IMG/VR virus record: IMGVR_UViG_3300012920_000330
Location: 1-21,635 of that record
Reading direction: 5' to 3' (one strand)
DNA length: 21,635 nucleotides
Source of the DNA: a virus
Shown here: positions 1 to 8,479 of the stretch, in pieces
How the letters are laid out: each line of letters opens with the position of its first letter
How positions within the stretch are numbered: position 1 is the first letter of the stretch
Position numbers and translations under genes: made by a program
Notes under the pieces: model-generated
The model's database searches: none
What the model was told of the DNA's origin: nothing
Seen by the model: only the letters and a program-made list of their open reading frames with translations

Positions 1-756
1 ATTTTCCATCATTCTCAGCTGGTTTGCTGGTCTAATGGCTTTATGCAAATATGATAGAGGGATATTTTTATCTTGATCAAGTAAGCCAGAAGGAATATAA
101 GTTATTGCATCCTTCGATATCTTAAGAGATCTATCGCCAACATTATTAGACTTATACTGTCCAGGTTTTGAAGCGATCCCCTTATCATCGTAAACAAAAT
201 ATTCGTTTACTTCTTTGACCATACTAACGCCAGTCTTAGGATCTTTTTCCTTTTTGACATCACGTATCTTTTTTATCTTACGTGGGTCAATATACCTAAC
301 GTCGTACAGACCTTTTTTAGGATTGGTTTTGTCGACAATTTTATGAAAATAAATTCTGCCATCAATATACCAACGCCTATAATAATCTTGCGCTCTATTG
401 TTAAAGTCTATTAACGATAATACATTTTCATATTCTTCAGCAATCGCTTTTTTAATCGTTGCTGAAACTTTCATATCATCTGTATTAATCGTTACAGGCT
501 TCTCATCATCAAGGTTAGAGATAGAATCGTTTACGATATCTTCAATTGCCGTATCAATATCGGCATACATTGAAATATCTCGATATCTCTTGATCAGTTG
601 CTCTTCAGTATTTGCAACTCCCTCAACATCAAAATACGTGCCATAATAACCACCACCACGGATGGCTTCCAAAGCACCGTCGGAGTCAGGAGCAACGAAA
701 GACTGCGCTGTCTTCGGCTCCTTCTTCCTGTTTATTTCAAATCCAAATAATTCCAT
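1..756 (-). CDS. 20: Portal vertex protein gp20 (3' end cut by window)
   Basis: This is the N-terminal 252 residues of a T4-type portal protein, which forms the dodecameric ring at the capsid vertex, nucleates head assembly and is the channel for DNA packaging by gp17. The frame is open from the ATG at 756 to the window edge. Recognisable gp20 stretches are LIKRYRDISMYADIDTAIED near residues 56-75 and IRPANQLRMME near the edge. The start is supported by an AGAGGAA ribosome binding site just upstream. It follows the tail tube gene after 32 nt, the usual 18-19-20 order of T4-like phages. A late-promoter-like CATAAATA overlaps the end of gene 19. Family assignment is firm; the C-terminal part is not visible. 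Confidence 0.93.
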   Translation of the reverse strand, partial: MELFGFEINRKKEPKTAQSFVAPDSDGALEAIRGGGYYGTYFDVEGVANTEEQLIKRYRDISMYADIDTAIEDIVNDSISNLDDEKPVTINTDDMKVSATIKKAIAEEYENVLSLIDFNNRAQDYYRRWYIDGRIYFHKIVDKTNPKKGLYDVRYIDPRKIKKIRDVKKEKDPKTGVSMVKEVNEYFVYDDKGIASKPGQYKSNNVGDRSLKISKDAITYIPSGLLDQDKNIPLSYLHKAIRPANQLRMMEN

Positions 757-785
757 TATAATTCCTCTATACGTTTATGTATAAC

Positions 786-793
786 TATTTATG
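786..793 (-). promoter_or_regulatory. Probable late promoter for gp20
   Basis: On the minus strand this reads CATAAATA, one mismatch from the T4 late promoter box TATAAATA. It overlaps the stop codon of gene 19 and lies 30 nt before the gp20 start. The mismatch and the A+T-rich sequence keep confidence moderate. Confidence 0.45.
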
Positions 794-1304
794 CTACATC
801 ATAATGTGTATATTGGAAAGTCACCGTAAATTCTTCAAAGATATCATTCTGTGCATATTGTAAAGTAATCTCTGACATATTGATTGGGAAAGCGTTACGC
901 AAAGTGTAGACGCCACCTTCCAATACCTCATCATTACGATCCAAATGTTCAACCGTGATATCAGCTTGATACTCACTAGGAGTAAGAACACCAGTGTTAC
1001 TTTCACGATCGTTTAAGCCATTCATCCATTGCTCGAAAGGTGAACGAAGTGAAAAATCTGAGTCATTCACGATTGTAATTGTGAATGGATCAAATATTCT
1101 TTCACCAGCTAGTTTCACTTCACGACCCCTATACTGGATAATGGCAGGGTTTACGTTAGAAGCAGGTAATGCTGCTCCAGTTACCAACAGGCTAAAGCTA
1201 GTGTCAACATTTGGCACATAGCTAGGGAAGGCGAGACTTACCCTAAACTGGTTAGGACGAGCACCACCAGCACCTAATCGAGCCTTAAATTCTTCAATAT
1301 TCAT
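789..1304 (-). CDS. 19: Tail tube protein gp19
   Basis: This is the subunit of the non-contractile inner tail tube through which DNA passes, polymerised on the baseplate and surrounded by gp18 sheath. At 171 residues it is close to the 163 of T4 gp19. The N-terminus (MNIEEFKARLGAGGARPNQF), the strand PAIIQYRGREVKLAGER near residues 53-69 and the C-terminal ITLQYAQNDIFEEFTVTFQY region are typical of tube proteins in this phage group. An AGGAGAA ribosome binding site precedes the ATG. It sits 26 nt after gp18, so the two are probably co-transcribed; no separate late box is visible in that gap. The assignment is firm from sequence and order. Confidence 0.93.
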   Translation of the reverse strand: MNIEEFKARLGAGGARPNQFRVSLAFPSYVPNVDTSFSLLVTGAALPASNVNPAIIQYRGREVKLAGERIFDPFTITIVNDSDFSLRSPFEQWMNGLNDRESNTGVLTPSEYQADITVEHLDRNDEVLEGGVYTLRNAFPINMSEITLQYAQNDIFEEFTVTFQYTHYDVA

Positions 1305-1330
1305 TTGTTATTTTCTCCTATAAGTCTTGA

Positions 1331-3544
1331 TTAAGCACCTAACTCCTCAAACGAGATACCAGTTCTGGTAGCTACGAATGTAAGAGTGATGAAGTTAATA
1401 GATTTCGCAGGTTTGATAAAGATATCTGCCCTGAATTCATTCGCGTCTATGACCTGACCAGTGTTGTTTGTTTCGTCACAAACCACTCTAAAGTCATAAA
1501 CACCCCTTCTGCCTTGAACGTCTCTCATGAATGGCTCAACCAAACTTCTAAACTGCGCTCTTGTAAAGGCATCGTTGAATTCAAACAGCTGGAATTTAGC
1601 AGCTGCAGCAACCGCTTTTTCGATTACTATGAACAACCTACGAACATTGATTCTGTTAAATGCAGAGGATCTAGCCAGAAGCGTTTTATCACCGAACAAG
1701 ATAATTCCTTGTGCAGCTGACTGTACGATTGGGTTTACACCTGCAGAATAGAGCGTATCACGATCTGATTTCTTAGGATTAAACGCCAACTTAACAGCAT
1801 TTTTGATAGAACCACGATTTACACCAGCAGGTGAGAACCAAGGATCTGCTTCTAGGTCAGCAGTAACACAGCAACCAGCTGTATCACCATTTACTGGAAC
1901 CCATACATAGATATCGTTGTACTTGTCATACATATACTTCCAACCACTATCCATCACAGCGTAGGAAGATCTTGTATAGTTAGCCAACTCGCCAGTAATC
2001 GAAGTTACCTCAGAACCAGTGTTATTCACAACACTTGATTTCTGTGGCGATACGAATACTAGGCAATCTTTTCTAATTTCAGCAACATTATCGATGATAT
2101 AATCACCAACTGCTGCACTATGACCACCAGCAAAGATTAAGCTGACGTCAGTCTCTTCGTCGTTTGAGAAGAGTAAGTAAGATGTTTGCAAGTTACCATC
2201 TGTTGGGGCTTCATCAACACCACCAGAAAGTGAAAACTCGTCTGTATCGTAATCACAAAGAAGTAATTTTGGAGACTTCACTGTTGCTGCTTGAATAGTA
2301 GCGAGGTCAGTTCCCCATGGTTGTCCAGCAACAAAAGAAGTTGTTGAAACGTGATCAGTAAATCTAATAAATTCTGATTTGTTATTGATTACATCTTTGT
2401 AGTAATTTGATTCGTTAGAATCGCTTCTTGCTGATGGGATTTTAGAAACACCAGCGAATTTTTCAAGAACCGTACCAGCTGCGCCAGTAAATGCTCCATC
2501 TTCATCGATGACGATTATGTGTACTTCGTCAAAGTTTACGTTATTATTTGCTGCCCACTCAGTAGTTCCTGGAGTGTTATCAAAGTTTGAAGCGTATGTC
2601 CAAGCAGTAGAAAGGACAGCTGTTGCAGTCGCACCAGATCCTCCACCACCAGAGATTGTTACTGTTGGAGCAGAAGTATATCCAAATCCTGTAAATGCGA
2701 CTTGGATTCCGTTTACTGCGCCACTATCAACCGTTGCAATAGCAGAAGCACTACCACCAGTCGATGGTGATGCTGATATTGTTACTGTTGGAGCAGAACT
2801 ATATCCTGACCCACCAGCTGTTACATTAATAGATGCGACAGATGTTGCGGTAAAGTTACCAAGATCAGCTACTGATACTTTTAGAGAGTTACCTCTTGAA
2901 CCAGCACATTTTGCAGCAAATGGACCAACACCGTTAGTTCCGCTGTAAAAATTAGAGTCATACTCGTCATCGTTTCTGATCAGTTTACCAGAGTCAGTAG
3001 TATCTAGTGTTGCGGTTGCAGTTCCACCAGAACCACTACCACCAGATATTGTTACTGTCGGTGCAGTAGAGTATCCAAATCCTGGATTTGTTATTGTTAT
3101 TGCAGTTACAGCACCACTTTCAACCGTTGCTGTGGCTAATGCTTTGACACCACCGTTTGCAACAGTGACACCAGTCGGATCAGCGACAGTGACAGTAGGA
3201 GTAGATGTGTAACCAGATCCACCAGCAGATACTGCGATGGAAGCTACTTTTTTAGAAGGTGTAGCAACTGCGTTTCTTGCGCCATCGCCCACTTCTCGGG
3301 AAACCAACAGGTTTGAACCATATGCTAAGAATGAAGAAGCTGTTAGAAAGTCAACATTAGTAGCAGAGGCAGGTTTACCAAAACGCGATAAAAGTTCGTT
3401 TTCTCCAGAAATTGAAACTAATTCACGTGCTGGACCCCAAGCGAAATCGCCCACGAATCCACCAACTGTAGTTCCAACTGCAGGAACGACAGCTGTTGCG
3501 TCTTGTTCTCTTACGAGAACTCCTGGACTTAATTGAAATGCCAT
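1331..3544 (-). CDS. 18: Tail sheath protein gp18 with two inserted repeat modules
   Basis: This is the contractile tail sheath subunit. The N-terminus ([20 protein letters not shown]) and the C-terminal domain ([20 protein letters not shown] and [10 protein letters not shown]-like end) are classic myovirus sheath features. At 737 residues it is clearly longer than the 659 of T4 gp18. The excess is explained by two insertions at about residues 100-181 and 236-312, each a pair of Gly/Ser/Thr-rich beta units of the form GGSGYTSxPTVT followed by [15 protein letters not shown]. Insertions early in the sheath protein are expected on the outside of the tail, so these modules may be surface exposed (inference). 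A perfect late box lies 70 nt upstream, and a GAGGAG ribosome binding site precedes the ATG. Confidence 0.95.
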   Translation of the reverse strand: MAFQLSPGVLVREQDATAVVPAVGTTVGGFVGDFAWGPARELVSISGENELLSRFGKPASATNVDFLTASSFLAYGSNLLVSREVGDGARNAVATPSKKVASIAVSAGGSGYTSTPTVTVADPTGVTVANGGVKALATATVESGAVTAITITNPGFGYSTAPTVTISGGSGSGGTATATLDTTDSGKLIRNDDEYDSNFYSGTNGVGPFAAKCAGSRGNSLKVSVADLGNFTATSVASINVTAGGSGYSSAPTVTISASPSTGGSASAIATVDSGAVNGIQVAFTGFGYTSAPTVTISGGGGSGATATAVLSTAWTYASNFDNTPGTTEWAANNNVNFDEVHIIVIDEDGAFTGAAGTVLEKFAGVSKIPSARSDSNESNYYKDVINNKSEFIRFTDHVSTTSFVAGQPWGTDLATIQAATVKSPKLLLCDYDTDEFSLSGGVDEAPTDGNLQTSYLLFSNDEETDVSLIFAGGHSAAVGDYIIDNVAEIRKDCLVFVSPQKSSVVNNTGSEVTSITGELANYTRSSYAVMDSGWKYMYDKYNDIYVWVPVNGDTAGCCVTADLEADPWFSPAGVNRGSIKNAVKLAFNPKKSDRDTLYSAGVNPIVQSAAQGIILFGDKTLLARSSAFNRINVRRLFIVIEKAVAAAAKFQLFEFNDAFTRAQFRSLVEPFMRDVQGRRGVYDFRVVCDETNNTGQVIDANEFRADIFIKPAKSINFITLTFVATRTGISFEELGA
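2609..2839 (-). repeat. GGxGYT module 2 within gp18
   Basis: Residues about 236-312 of gp18 form a double unit: [15 protein letters not shown], then [28 protein letters not shown] and an Ala/Thr-rich tail. It is about 60% similar by eye to the module at 3002-3247 and to copies in gp15 and the large virion protein. Confidence 0.8.
3002..3247 (-). repeat. GGxGYT module 1 within gp18
   Basis: Residues about 100-181 of gp18 read [14 protein letters not shown], an [20 protein letters not shown] link, then [19 protein letters not shown]. This is the same double-unit architecture as module 2. The two lie 54 residues apart, suggesting duplication or repeated insertion at a permissive loop. Confidence 0.8.
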
Positions 3545-3613
3545 TTTGTTATCTCCTCGATATTAATTGGATAAATCGTTATTATAATTGCTCAATTGCG
3601 TTATTACTGAAAT

Positions 3614-3621
3614 TATTTATA
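3614..3621 (-). promoter_or_regulatory. Late promoter for gp18
   Basis: On the minus strand this is a perfect TATAAATA box. It overlaps the stop codon of gene 17 and lies 70 nt before the sheath start, in the largest gap of the gp17-gp20 block. A strong promoter here fits the very high demand for sheath protein. Confidence 0.72.
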
Positions 3622-5254
3622 ATAATGACGTTTTCTCGTTATTGGTAGTATACCAGACGTCACCACCCATAACTTCGACCTCTTCTTCTGTTCCATCAAC
3701 TATTTGACCAAATGGAGTCAGATCGTTTTCAATCATACGCATTTCGGCGTTGAACAAACCTTCTCTGACATTTACATTTGTAAGATCTGCGAAAAAAGAA
3801 TTGGTCGTAACCCATCCAAACAAGACTAACGTCATTGCTAAGTCATCGTGATATCCTTCATCTGCTTGAAATGTCTGTCCTCTTTCAGTAAAAACAGACA
3901 ACTCGCCGATAATATCTGCGTCGTGGACGAGTAATTTTGTGTCTTCAATAAGAGATTTGATAGCAAAACACCCTTGTCGCTTCACTGCTTTTGATGTTGT
4001 AACTCCTAATTTTGCAGATCTACCAAATCCAGGAGTCAAATATTGCTTACCATTCTCTGTGAGAGTTGTAAAGACATTCTCATATTCCTCTTCTTGATGT
4101 AATATATCCAAAACTTGTTGTCCAATATCGTTTGCTTCAACTAAAACAAACGCATTATTAAAGTCTTTTGCTACTTTTGCTATGATACTCGGATATAACA
4201 TCGGAGAAATTTTATTGTGTTTATACTTTCCGACCAACTTATACGGCATATCAGTTACATCTATAAGTGAAAATGCTGAATAATCACCGCCTATACCACG
4301 AGCCACATCTACCGTCATTACATAAAAGTGGTCTGGTTTTGGTTCTTCATATAAATCAAGACCGTCTTTGCTATATTCTGGCTGTACTGCCGACATAACA
4401 GACAAAGTCTTACCATTGATCAGTGTATTTGTTGAACCGAGAAACTCACATAAAACTTCCTGATTGAATTTAAGTTCGCCAAGAAGTTTGAGTTGTTCCT
4501 CTGCCCACACTTCGTCTCTTCCAGGAATCTCGCTATATGGTATGAACATACGTTTGAAACCATTTTTACCCTCTTCAGATTCATTCCAAAACTTCCAGAA
4601 ATGATTATATCCAAGAGGTGTAGAAGTGAGAAGGATTTTTGTAGTTTCACCAGCTGAAATCGTAGGATATACAGCCGTGAAAAATTCATCTGCAATATTA
4701 TTAGGGATGATTGCAGCCTCATCAATGTAAAGCCAGTTAACAGATTTACCACGAATACCAGAGGAAGTTGTTGCAGCTGTAAAGATTACAGATCCGTTTT
4801 CTAGATCCACATTACCTTTGTTCCAAGTTTTTACTCCTTGCTGCATCCAAATCGGTAAACCTTCATACATAATTTGATAACGACTTAAAACTTCTCTTGC
4901 TGCAGTTGTTTTGTTTGCGAGAATCGCAACGGTTTTGTTTTCATTGAATATTGTATAATGAAGAATACATGCAGCTGCGACGACAGTCTTACCTTGCTGA
5001 CGTCCTTCCATTAGAATTGTTTGTCGATTTTCCATAATGAAATCGACTTTTCTTTTTTGACACTCGTATAGTTTAAATGGTTGTAAACCTTTATCTAGAG
5101 TTACAATCTGACAATATGTTTCAATAAAATATTTCGGATCTTCTCGGCACTTTACCAATTCTTTGATTTGTTCTTTAGTAAACTCGTGCTGATGACCTAT
5201 TGACTTTAGATTAGGATTACCGTGATACGAGGTGTCTTCAGTCGCTGTTGCCAT
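3617..5254 (-). CDS. 17: Terminase large subunit gp17
   Basis: This is the DNA packaging motor: an N-terminal ATPase docks on the portal and drives DNA into the head, and a C-terminal RNase H-like nuclease cuts the concatemer. All key motifs are visible: Walker A GRQQGKT at residues 84-90, Walker B LYIDEA at 175-180, coupling motif LTSTP at 210-214, and nuclease acidic residues in TVDVARG (D317), VLVEAND (E374) and GYHDD (D471/D472). Length is 545 residues, shorter than the 610 of T4 gp17 and usual for marine relatives. The ATG start overlaps the end of gp16 by 17 nt, which suggests translational coupling of the two terminase subunits. Confidence 0.96.
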   Translation of the reverse strand: MATATEDTSYHGNPNLKSIGHQHEFTKEQIKELVKCREDPKYFIETYCQIVTLDKGLQPFKLYECQKRKVDFIMENRQTILMEGRQQGKTVVAAACILHYTIFNENKTVAILANKTTAAREVLSRYQIMYEGLPIWMQQGVKTWNKGNVDLENGSVIFTAATTSSGIRGKSVNWLYIDEAAIIPNNIADEFFTAVYPTISAGETTKILLTSTPLGYNHFWKFWNESEEGKNGFKRMFIPYSEIPGRDEVWAEEQLKLLGELKFNQEVLCEFLGSTNTLINGKTLSVMSAVQPEYSKDGLDLYEEPKPDHFYVMTVDVARGIGGDYSAFSLIDVTDMPYKLVGKYKHNKISPMLYPSIIAKVAKDFNNAFVLVEANDIGQQVLDILHQEEEYENVFTTLTENGKQYLTPGFGRSAKLGVTTSKAVKRQGCFAIKSLIEDTKLLVHDADIIGELSVFTERGQTFQADEGYHDDLAMTLVLFGWVTTNSFFADLTNVNVREGLFNAEMRMIENDLTPFGQIVDGTEEEVEVMGGDVWYTTNNEKTSLL

Positions 5255-5687
5255 CTTCTACTTTACCTTCAATGATTTTCTCATCATTATCCACTATGCT
5301 TTTCAGTTCTTTCATAAGATCTGTCGTGCTTCCATTAAATAAAACATTGGTTTGATGACCTATTTTTGGTTGATTTGTTTTATCATCTCCATCGATAGTC
5401 TTTTTCTGTTTTTGTAATTCGAGGATATCTTTGGCTTGATCACCAAACATTTTAATAAGTTGTCCTGCAACTTCGTATGCACGAGGATTGTCGCTGTTTT
5501 CTGCGACATTGACTATACCTTGAAGAGTCGATTCGCTATATGCCATCGCTCTTTTCAGTGCTGCTCTTGCTTCGTCAAAATCTTGTTCAACCGTACCTGT
5601 TTTTACTGCTGGAACTTTCGTTTCAGTTTTCTTGGTTTCAGTTTCAAAGGTTTTGTCTAATGCGTCAAATATCTTATTCTTACTCAT
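5238..5687 (-). CDS. 16: Terminase small subunit gp16
   Basis: The small terminase recognises the packaging substrate and stimulates the gp17 ATPase, acting as a ring in the cytoplasm before capsid docking. The product is 149 residues from the ATG at 5687 (MSKNKIFDALDKTFE). A TTG at 5699 would add four residues but is less likely, since the MSKNKIFDAL start looks like the family start. The middle part, around EARAALKRAMAYSESTLQGI and EVAGQLIKMFGDQAKDILEL, is strongly helical, as expected for the oligomerising core. The N- and C-terminal tails are polar and charged. It sits directly before and overlaps gp17, and its start lies inside the end of gp15. Sequence similarity in this family is weak, so position carries much of the call. 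Confidence 0.87.
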   Translation of the reverse strand: MSKNKIFDALDKTFETETKKTETKVPAVKTGTVEQDFDEARAALKRAMAYSESTLQGIVNVAENSDNPRAYEVAGQLIKMFGDQAKDILELQKQKKTIDGDDKTNQPKIGHQTNVLFNGSTTDLMKELKSIVDNDEKIIEGKVEDGNSD

Positions 5688-6708
5688 AAATTGTATCAAA
5701 CTCTTCTAGGAATCTAAAAGTGTCATCGACACCTTGATTTCCGTCGTCTGGTGCTTCAAATGTTACTGTTGGCACACTTGTATAACCTGTGCCACCATCG
5801 TTTATTGTAACTGACTTAACTCTAAACTTACCAGTATTTATAGGGTCTATTTCCATTGTTACTGATGCTCTCGCTCCAGAACCACCACCGCCAGATATGG
5901 TTATATTTGGACCATTCTCAGTATAGCCACCGCCTTTATATTGAGTAACGATAGAAGATACTGCTCCATTTTCGATTGTAGCGTTAGCAGTGGCAGTTGA
6001 TGCAACAACTTCATATGATTGACGAGTCCTTGTGCCACCTGTAGTTCCGTCTGGATTTGCATATGTTTCTACAACTGCTTTCCTGATCAGATCCTGATCA
6101 GCAACGTGCCCATAGAAATTAAGTTTCATATTAAATGTAAGAGTCCACACAATACTTGCTCTGTCTGCAAAAGTACCTTGTGACTGGTCTTCATAACCGA
6201 CAGAGTCGAGTGTTATTTTAATATCACGTTTGATTCCTAGTTCTGGAAGGTCATTGACAGTAATACTAAAATCTGGATTGAAGAATGGTAAAATTTGTTC
6301 AATGATTTGTAAACCATCCTCTTGATTCTTTGCAAAACAATATAGTTGTAATGATAAATCATATGGTGTTGATGTAAATACTTTTTTTACAGAAGTTGCC
6401 GAGTCTGTTGCTTTTTTGTGATGGTGTATAGGTGATGTTCTTCTTGCTGCATCGTATGTAAGTGAAATAATCTCAAACCCCATACGCGGTAAAACAATCG
6501 CAACTTCACCACGACTCTCAATAGTAGGAACTTGCTCAATCCTAGAAATAAATTTTTGTTTGGTTGAATAAGCAAGTGGTACTCTAAGACTCTGTACTAT
6601 GTTTCCACTCGAGTCTTTACGTTCGATGTTTATGTTATTAAATATTGTACCGAATGCAGCAACTGCTTTTCTTATGTGACTGTGGTAAAAGGTCTTTCCT
6701 TTAAACAC
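5680..6708 (-). CDS. 15: Tail completion / sheath terminator gp15 with C-terminal repeat module
   Basis: In T4, gp15 forms the hexameric ring that caps the tail and joins it to the neck. The N-terminal part (MFKGKTFYHSHIRKAVAAFG), the VLPRMGFEIISLTYDAARR region at residues 72-90 and PFFNPDFSITVNDLPELGIK at 141-160 are typical. The start is GTG, whose G is the last base of the gp14 stop codon, so the genes share one base. At 342 residues it is about 70 longer than T4 gp15 (272). The extra length is the module at residues 231-318, with [10 protein letters not shown] and GGTGYTSVPTVTF units like those in the sheath. After the module comes a short acidic tail (GVDDTFRFLEEFDTIYE). Confidence 0.9.
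   Translation of the reverse strand: MFKGKTFYHSHIRKAVAAFGTIFNNINIERKDSSGNIVQSLRVPLAYSTKQKFISRIEQVPTIESRGEVAIVLPRMGFEIISLTYDAARRTSPIHHHKKATDSATSVKKVFTSTPYDLSLQLYCFAKNQEDGLQIIEQILPFFNPDFSITVNDLPELGIKRDIKITLDSVGYEDQSQGTFADRASIVWTLTFNMKLNFYGHVADQDLIRKAVVETYANPDGTTGGTRTRQSYEVVASTATANATIENGAVSSIVTQYKGGGYTENGPNITISGGGGSGARASVTMEIDPINTGKFRVKSVTINDGGTGYTSVPTVTFEAPDDGNQGVDDTFRFLEEFDTIYE
5755..6018 (-). repeat. GGxGYT module in gp15 C-terminus
   Basis: Residues about 231-318 of gp15 contain [36 protein letters not shown] and NDGGTGYTSVPTVTF. They match the modules in gp18 and in the large virion protein near 18.8-19.0 kb. Confidence 0.78.
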
Positions 6709-7454
6709 TATTCAAAGTCTCCAAATGGATTTGATTCTGTAAAGTCTAGAATATTACTTGCTTTTTCTATTTCTTCAAAGTCATCGCCTTGTACTGCTGG
6801 TTTGATTGCATAATCCTCTTTGATAAGAGAACCACCGTCCTCTAGGATAATATTACCAGTTGCGTCTTCAAGCACCAATTGGAATAATCTCTGATCAATC
6901 GTGTTATCATCTTCGAGTAAATCAATGGATGCATTACCAGTATCAATAACTTCTGACGAGTATTCAAACAATTCACAACGCATTTTAAATACGTTGATTT
7001 TACCTAATTGATAAAACGGATCTTGGAAATCTACAAATTTTATTTCAAACAGCGATCTTGTTTTTGGAAAGAATAATAAATCTCCTTCCATCGGTCTTGC
7101 ACCACCGCCTGTAAATGTACCACCATCAGCAGTTTCTACTGTATCTTCCCATCTTCTACGAGCCATGACAAAGGTTGCTTGGTCTCTAATTTCAAGACCA
7201 AATCTTTGAAATAACTCACCATCGCCTTCATATCCTTCAACATTTTCGAGATACATCTCGATAGGATATGCTTGTTCAAATTTTGATAACTCATCCTCAT
7301 CAAACATAGTGTCTTTGTTGACGAAGGTACGAGGCATATAGAAAACATCGTGACCATATATCTTCAAGGATTCGACAACAAGATCCTCTACGAGTCTCTG
7401 TTCGGACGTAGTTCCTTGCGTATTGCCTGATTGAAAATAAAAATTTGTAGCCAT
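6708..7454 (-). CDS. 14: Neck protein gp14
   Basis: In T4, gp14 joins gp13 to close the packaged head and form the neck to which the tail attaches. The product has 248 residues against 256 in T4. Typical stretches are the start MATNFYFQSGNTQGTTSEQ, YGHDVFYMPRTFVNKDTMFD at residues 34-53, ATFVMARRRW and the KTRSLFEIKFVDFQDPFYQL region. The C-terminus is acidic (TESNPFGDFE). The ATG follows the gp13 stop after 4 nt and the gene shares its last base with the GTG of gp15, so gp13-gp14-gp15 look like a translationally coupled unit. Confidence 0.93.
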   Translation of the reverse strand: MATNFYFQSGNTQGTTSEQRLVEDLVVESLKIYGHDVFYMPRTFVNKDTMFDEDELSKFEQAYPIEMYLENVEGYEGDGELFQRFGLEIRDQATFVMARRRWEDTVETADGGTFTGGGARPMEGDLLFFPKTRSLFEIKFVDFQDPFYQLGKINVFKMRCELFEYSSEVIDTGNASIDLLEDDNTIDQRLFQLVLEDATGNIILEDGGSLIKEDYAIKPAVQGDDFEEIEKASNILDFTESNPFGDFE

Positions 7455-7458
7455 TAAT

Positions 7459-8418
7459 TTAGCCTGTCATAAATGTAGGTGGTAATTCATATCTGTTTTG
7501 CATCTCTTCTTCTATTTGTGCAATTTCGTTTACAGCTTCACTGTAGATCTGATCACCATTTAGTGTTACACCTCCAGGAAGTTGAATACCGCCAAACTTC
7601 TTCATATTTTCTCCCCACTGTCTCTTGATCAGAGCAGTAGTATATTTTTTGAGCCACATGTCATCGTAGACTTCGGCATAATCTGCCCCTGCAACAAGTG
7701 CATATCCCTCTGCAATGACATAATCTCCGATATTGAAAGTTCTATCCATATCGGTATCAATATAAAGTTTGTTTGTTTTTCTATTAAATCTAATTGCTCG
7801 GTCGTTTACGAAAAGACTTTCTAGCACATTCATGTGCGTTTTGACCATTGAATAATATGTTACATCAGCAGCCAATAGATTGTAAAGATCGTTTTGTGCG
7901 AATTGATAATCAATATCGAATAAGCCATCTGAATTTGACGTTGAACCGATACCACCAAATTTAAACATTCTTGTAACACCAAGAATATTATCTGCGATAT
8001 CAATGTATCCGTTTTCGATATTACCTTTTACGATCGAACTGATTGTGGCAGTTGTGCCAGAGTCTGCACCTGTGATAGTTTCATTTGCTGCAAACTTTTC
8101 TACAGTCGTTACGTTTTCATAAATTACTTTTGTCCCAGAACTGCTTTTGTCTACAATAGCTTCTGCGCCAGATGTTCCACCTGTAATCTTTTCTCCTGCA
8201 TTAAATGTTGCCGATGAAGTAAGATTTAATGTCGTTCCTTCAAGTGCTTTTTTAATATAAACACGCTCGACACCATCAAAATGATGCTCTTGCCATAACT
8301 GTATGGCGTCATCGACACGATCGCTTATTTGATCGTCATCTACATTAATTTCGATTACAGGGAATCCTAATCTTCTGAGGGAGTAATCTATAAGTTCTTG
8401 TCTAGTAGTTAGAGCCAT
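7459..8418 (-). CDS. 13: Neck protein gp13 with inserted repeat domain
   Basis: This is the head completion/neck protein that binds the portal after packaging. The N-terminus (ALTTRQELIDYSLRRLGFPV), VDDAIQLWQEHHFDGVERVY at residues 35-54 and the C-terminal WGENMKKFGGIQLPGGVTLN with EMQNRYELPPTFMTG are typical of T4-like gp13. Length is 319 residues (309 in T4). Residues 64-130 hold two beta-repeat units (FNAGEKITGGTSGAEAIV and FAANETITGADSGTTATI) that interrupt the family sequence and look inserted. A perfect late box lies about 40 nt upstream and an AGGGG ribosome binding site precedes the ATG, so this gene probably heads the gp13-gp17 transcript. Confidence 0.93.
   Translation of the reverse strand: MALTTRQELIDYSLRRLGFPVIEINVDDDQISDRVDDAIQLWQEHHFDGVERVYIKKALEGTTLNLTSSATFNAGEKITGGTSGAEAIVDKSSSGTKVIYENVTTVEKFAANETITGADSGTTATISSIVKGNIENGYIDIADNILGVTRMFKFGGIGSTSNSDGLFDIDYQFAQNDLYNLLAADVTYYSMVKTHMNVLESLFVNDRAIRFNRKTNKLYIDTDMDRTFNIGDYVIAEGYALVAGADYAEVYDDMWLKKYTTALIKRQWGENMKKFGGIQLPGGVTLNGDQIYSEAVNEIAQIEEEMQNRYELPPTFMTG
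8029..8229 (-). repeat. FxxGExIxGxxSG repeat pair within gp13
   Basis: Two units of about 33 residues, FNAGEKITGGTSGAEAIVDK and FAANETITGADSGTTATISS, follow one another in gp13. Small Gly/Thr-rich units of this pattern occur in many phage structural proteins. Here they separate two otherwise contiguous gp13 segments. Confidence 0.65.
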
Positions 8419-8456
8419 CTAAACCCCTGTTTGTTAATATTGTTAAGTCTATTCAC

Positions 8457-8464
8457 TATTTATA
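8457..8464 (-). promoter_or_regulatory. Late promoter for gp13
   Basis: On the minus strand this is a perfect TATAAATA box 38 nt before the gp13 ATG. It lies in the intergenic gap, just downstream of the structured stretch at 8480-8604. Confidence 0.72.
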
Positions 8465-8479
8465 AGAGTTTAAAGTGGG

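Noticed and set aside
398-646. 82-codon open frame on the plus strand
   Set aside because: It is antisense to the portal gene and has no ribosome binding site.
2508-2948. 146-codon open frame on the plus strand
   Set aside because: It is antisense to the Gly/Thr-rich modules of gp18, whose composition keeps the opposite strand open; the sequence is Pro/Val-rich with no family likeness. The same applies to other plus-strand frames under the structural genes.
5835-5842. Perfect late box TATAAATA on the minus strand inside gp15
   Set aside because: It codes for part of the gp15 repeat module, is about 150 nt from the gp16 start, and three or four such 8-mers are expected by chance in A+T-rich DNA of this length.
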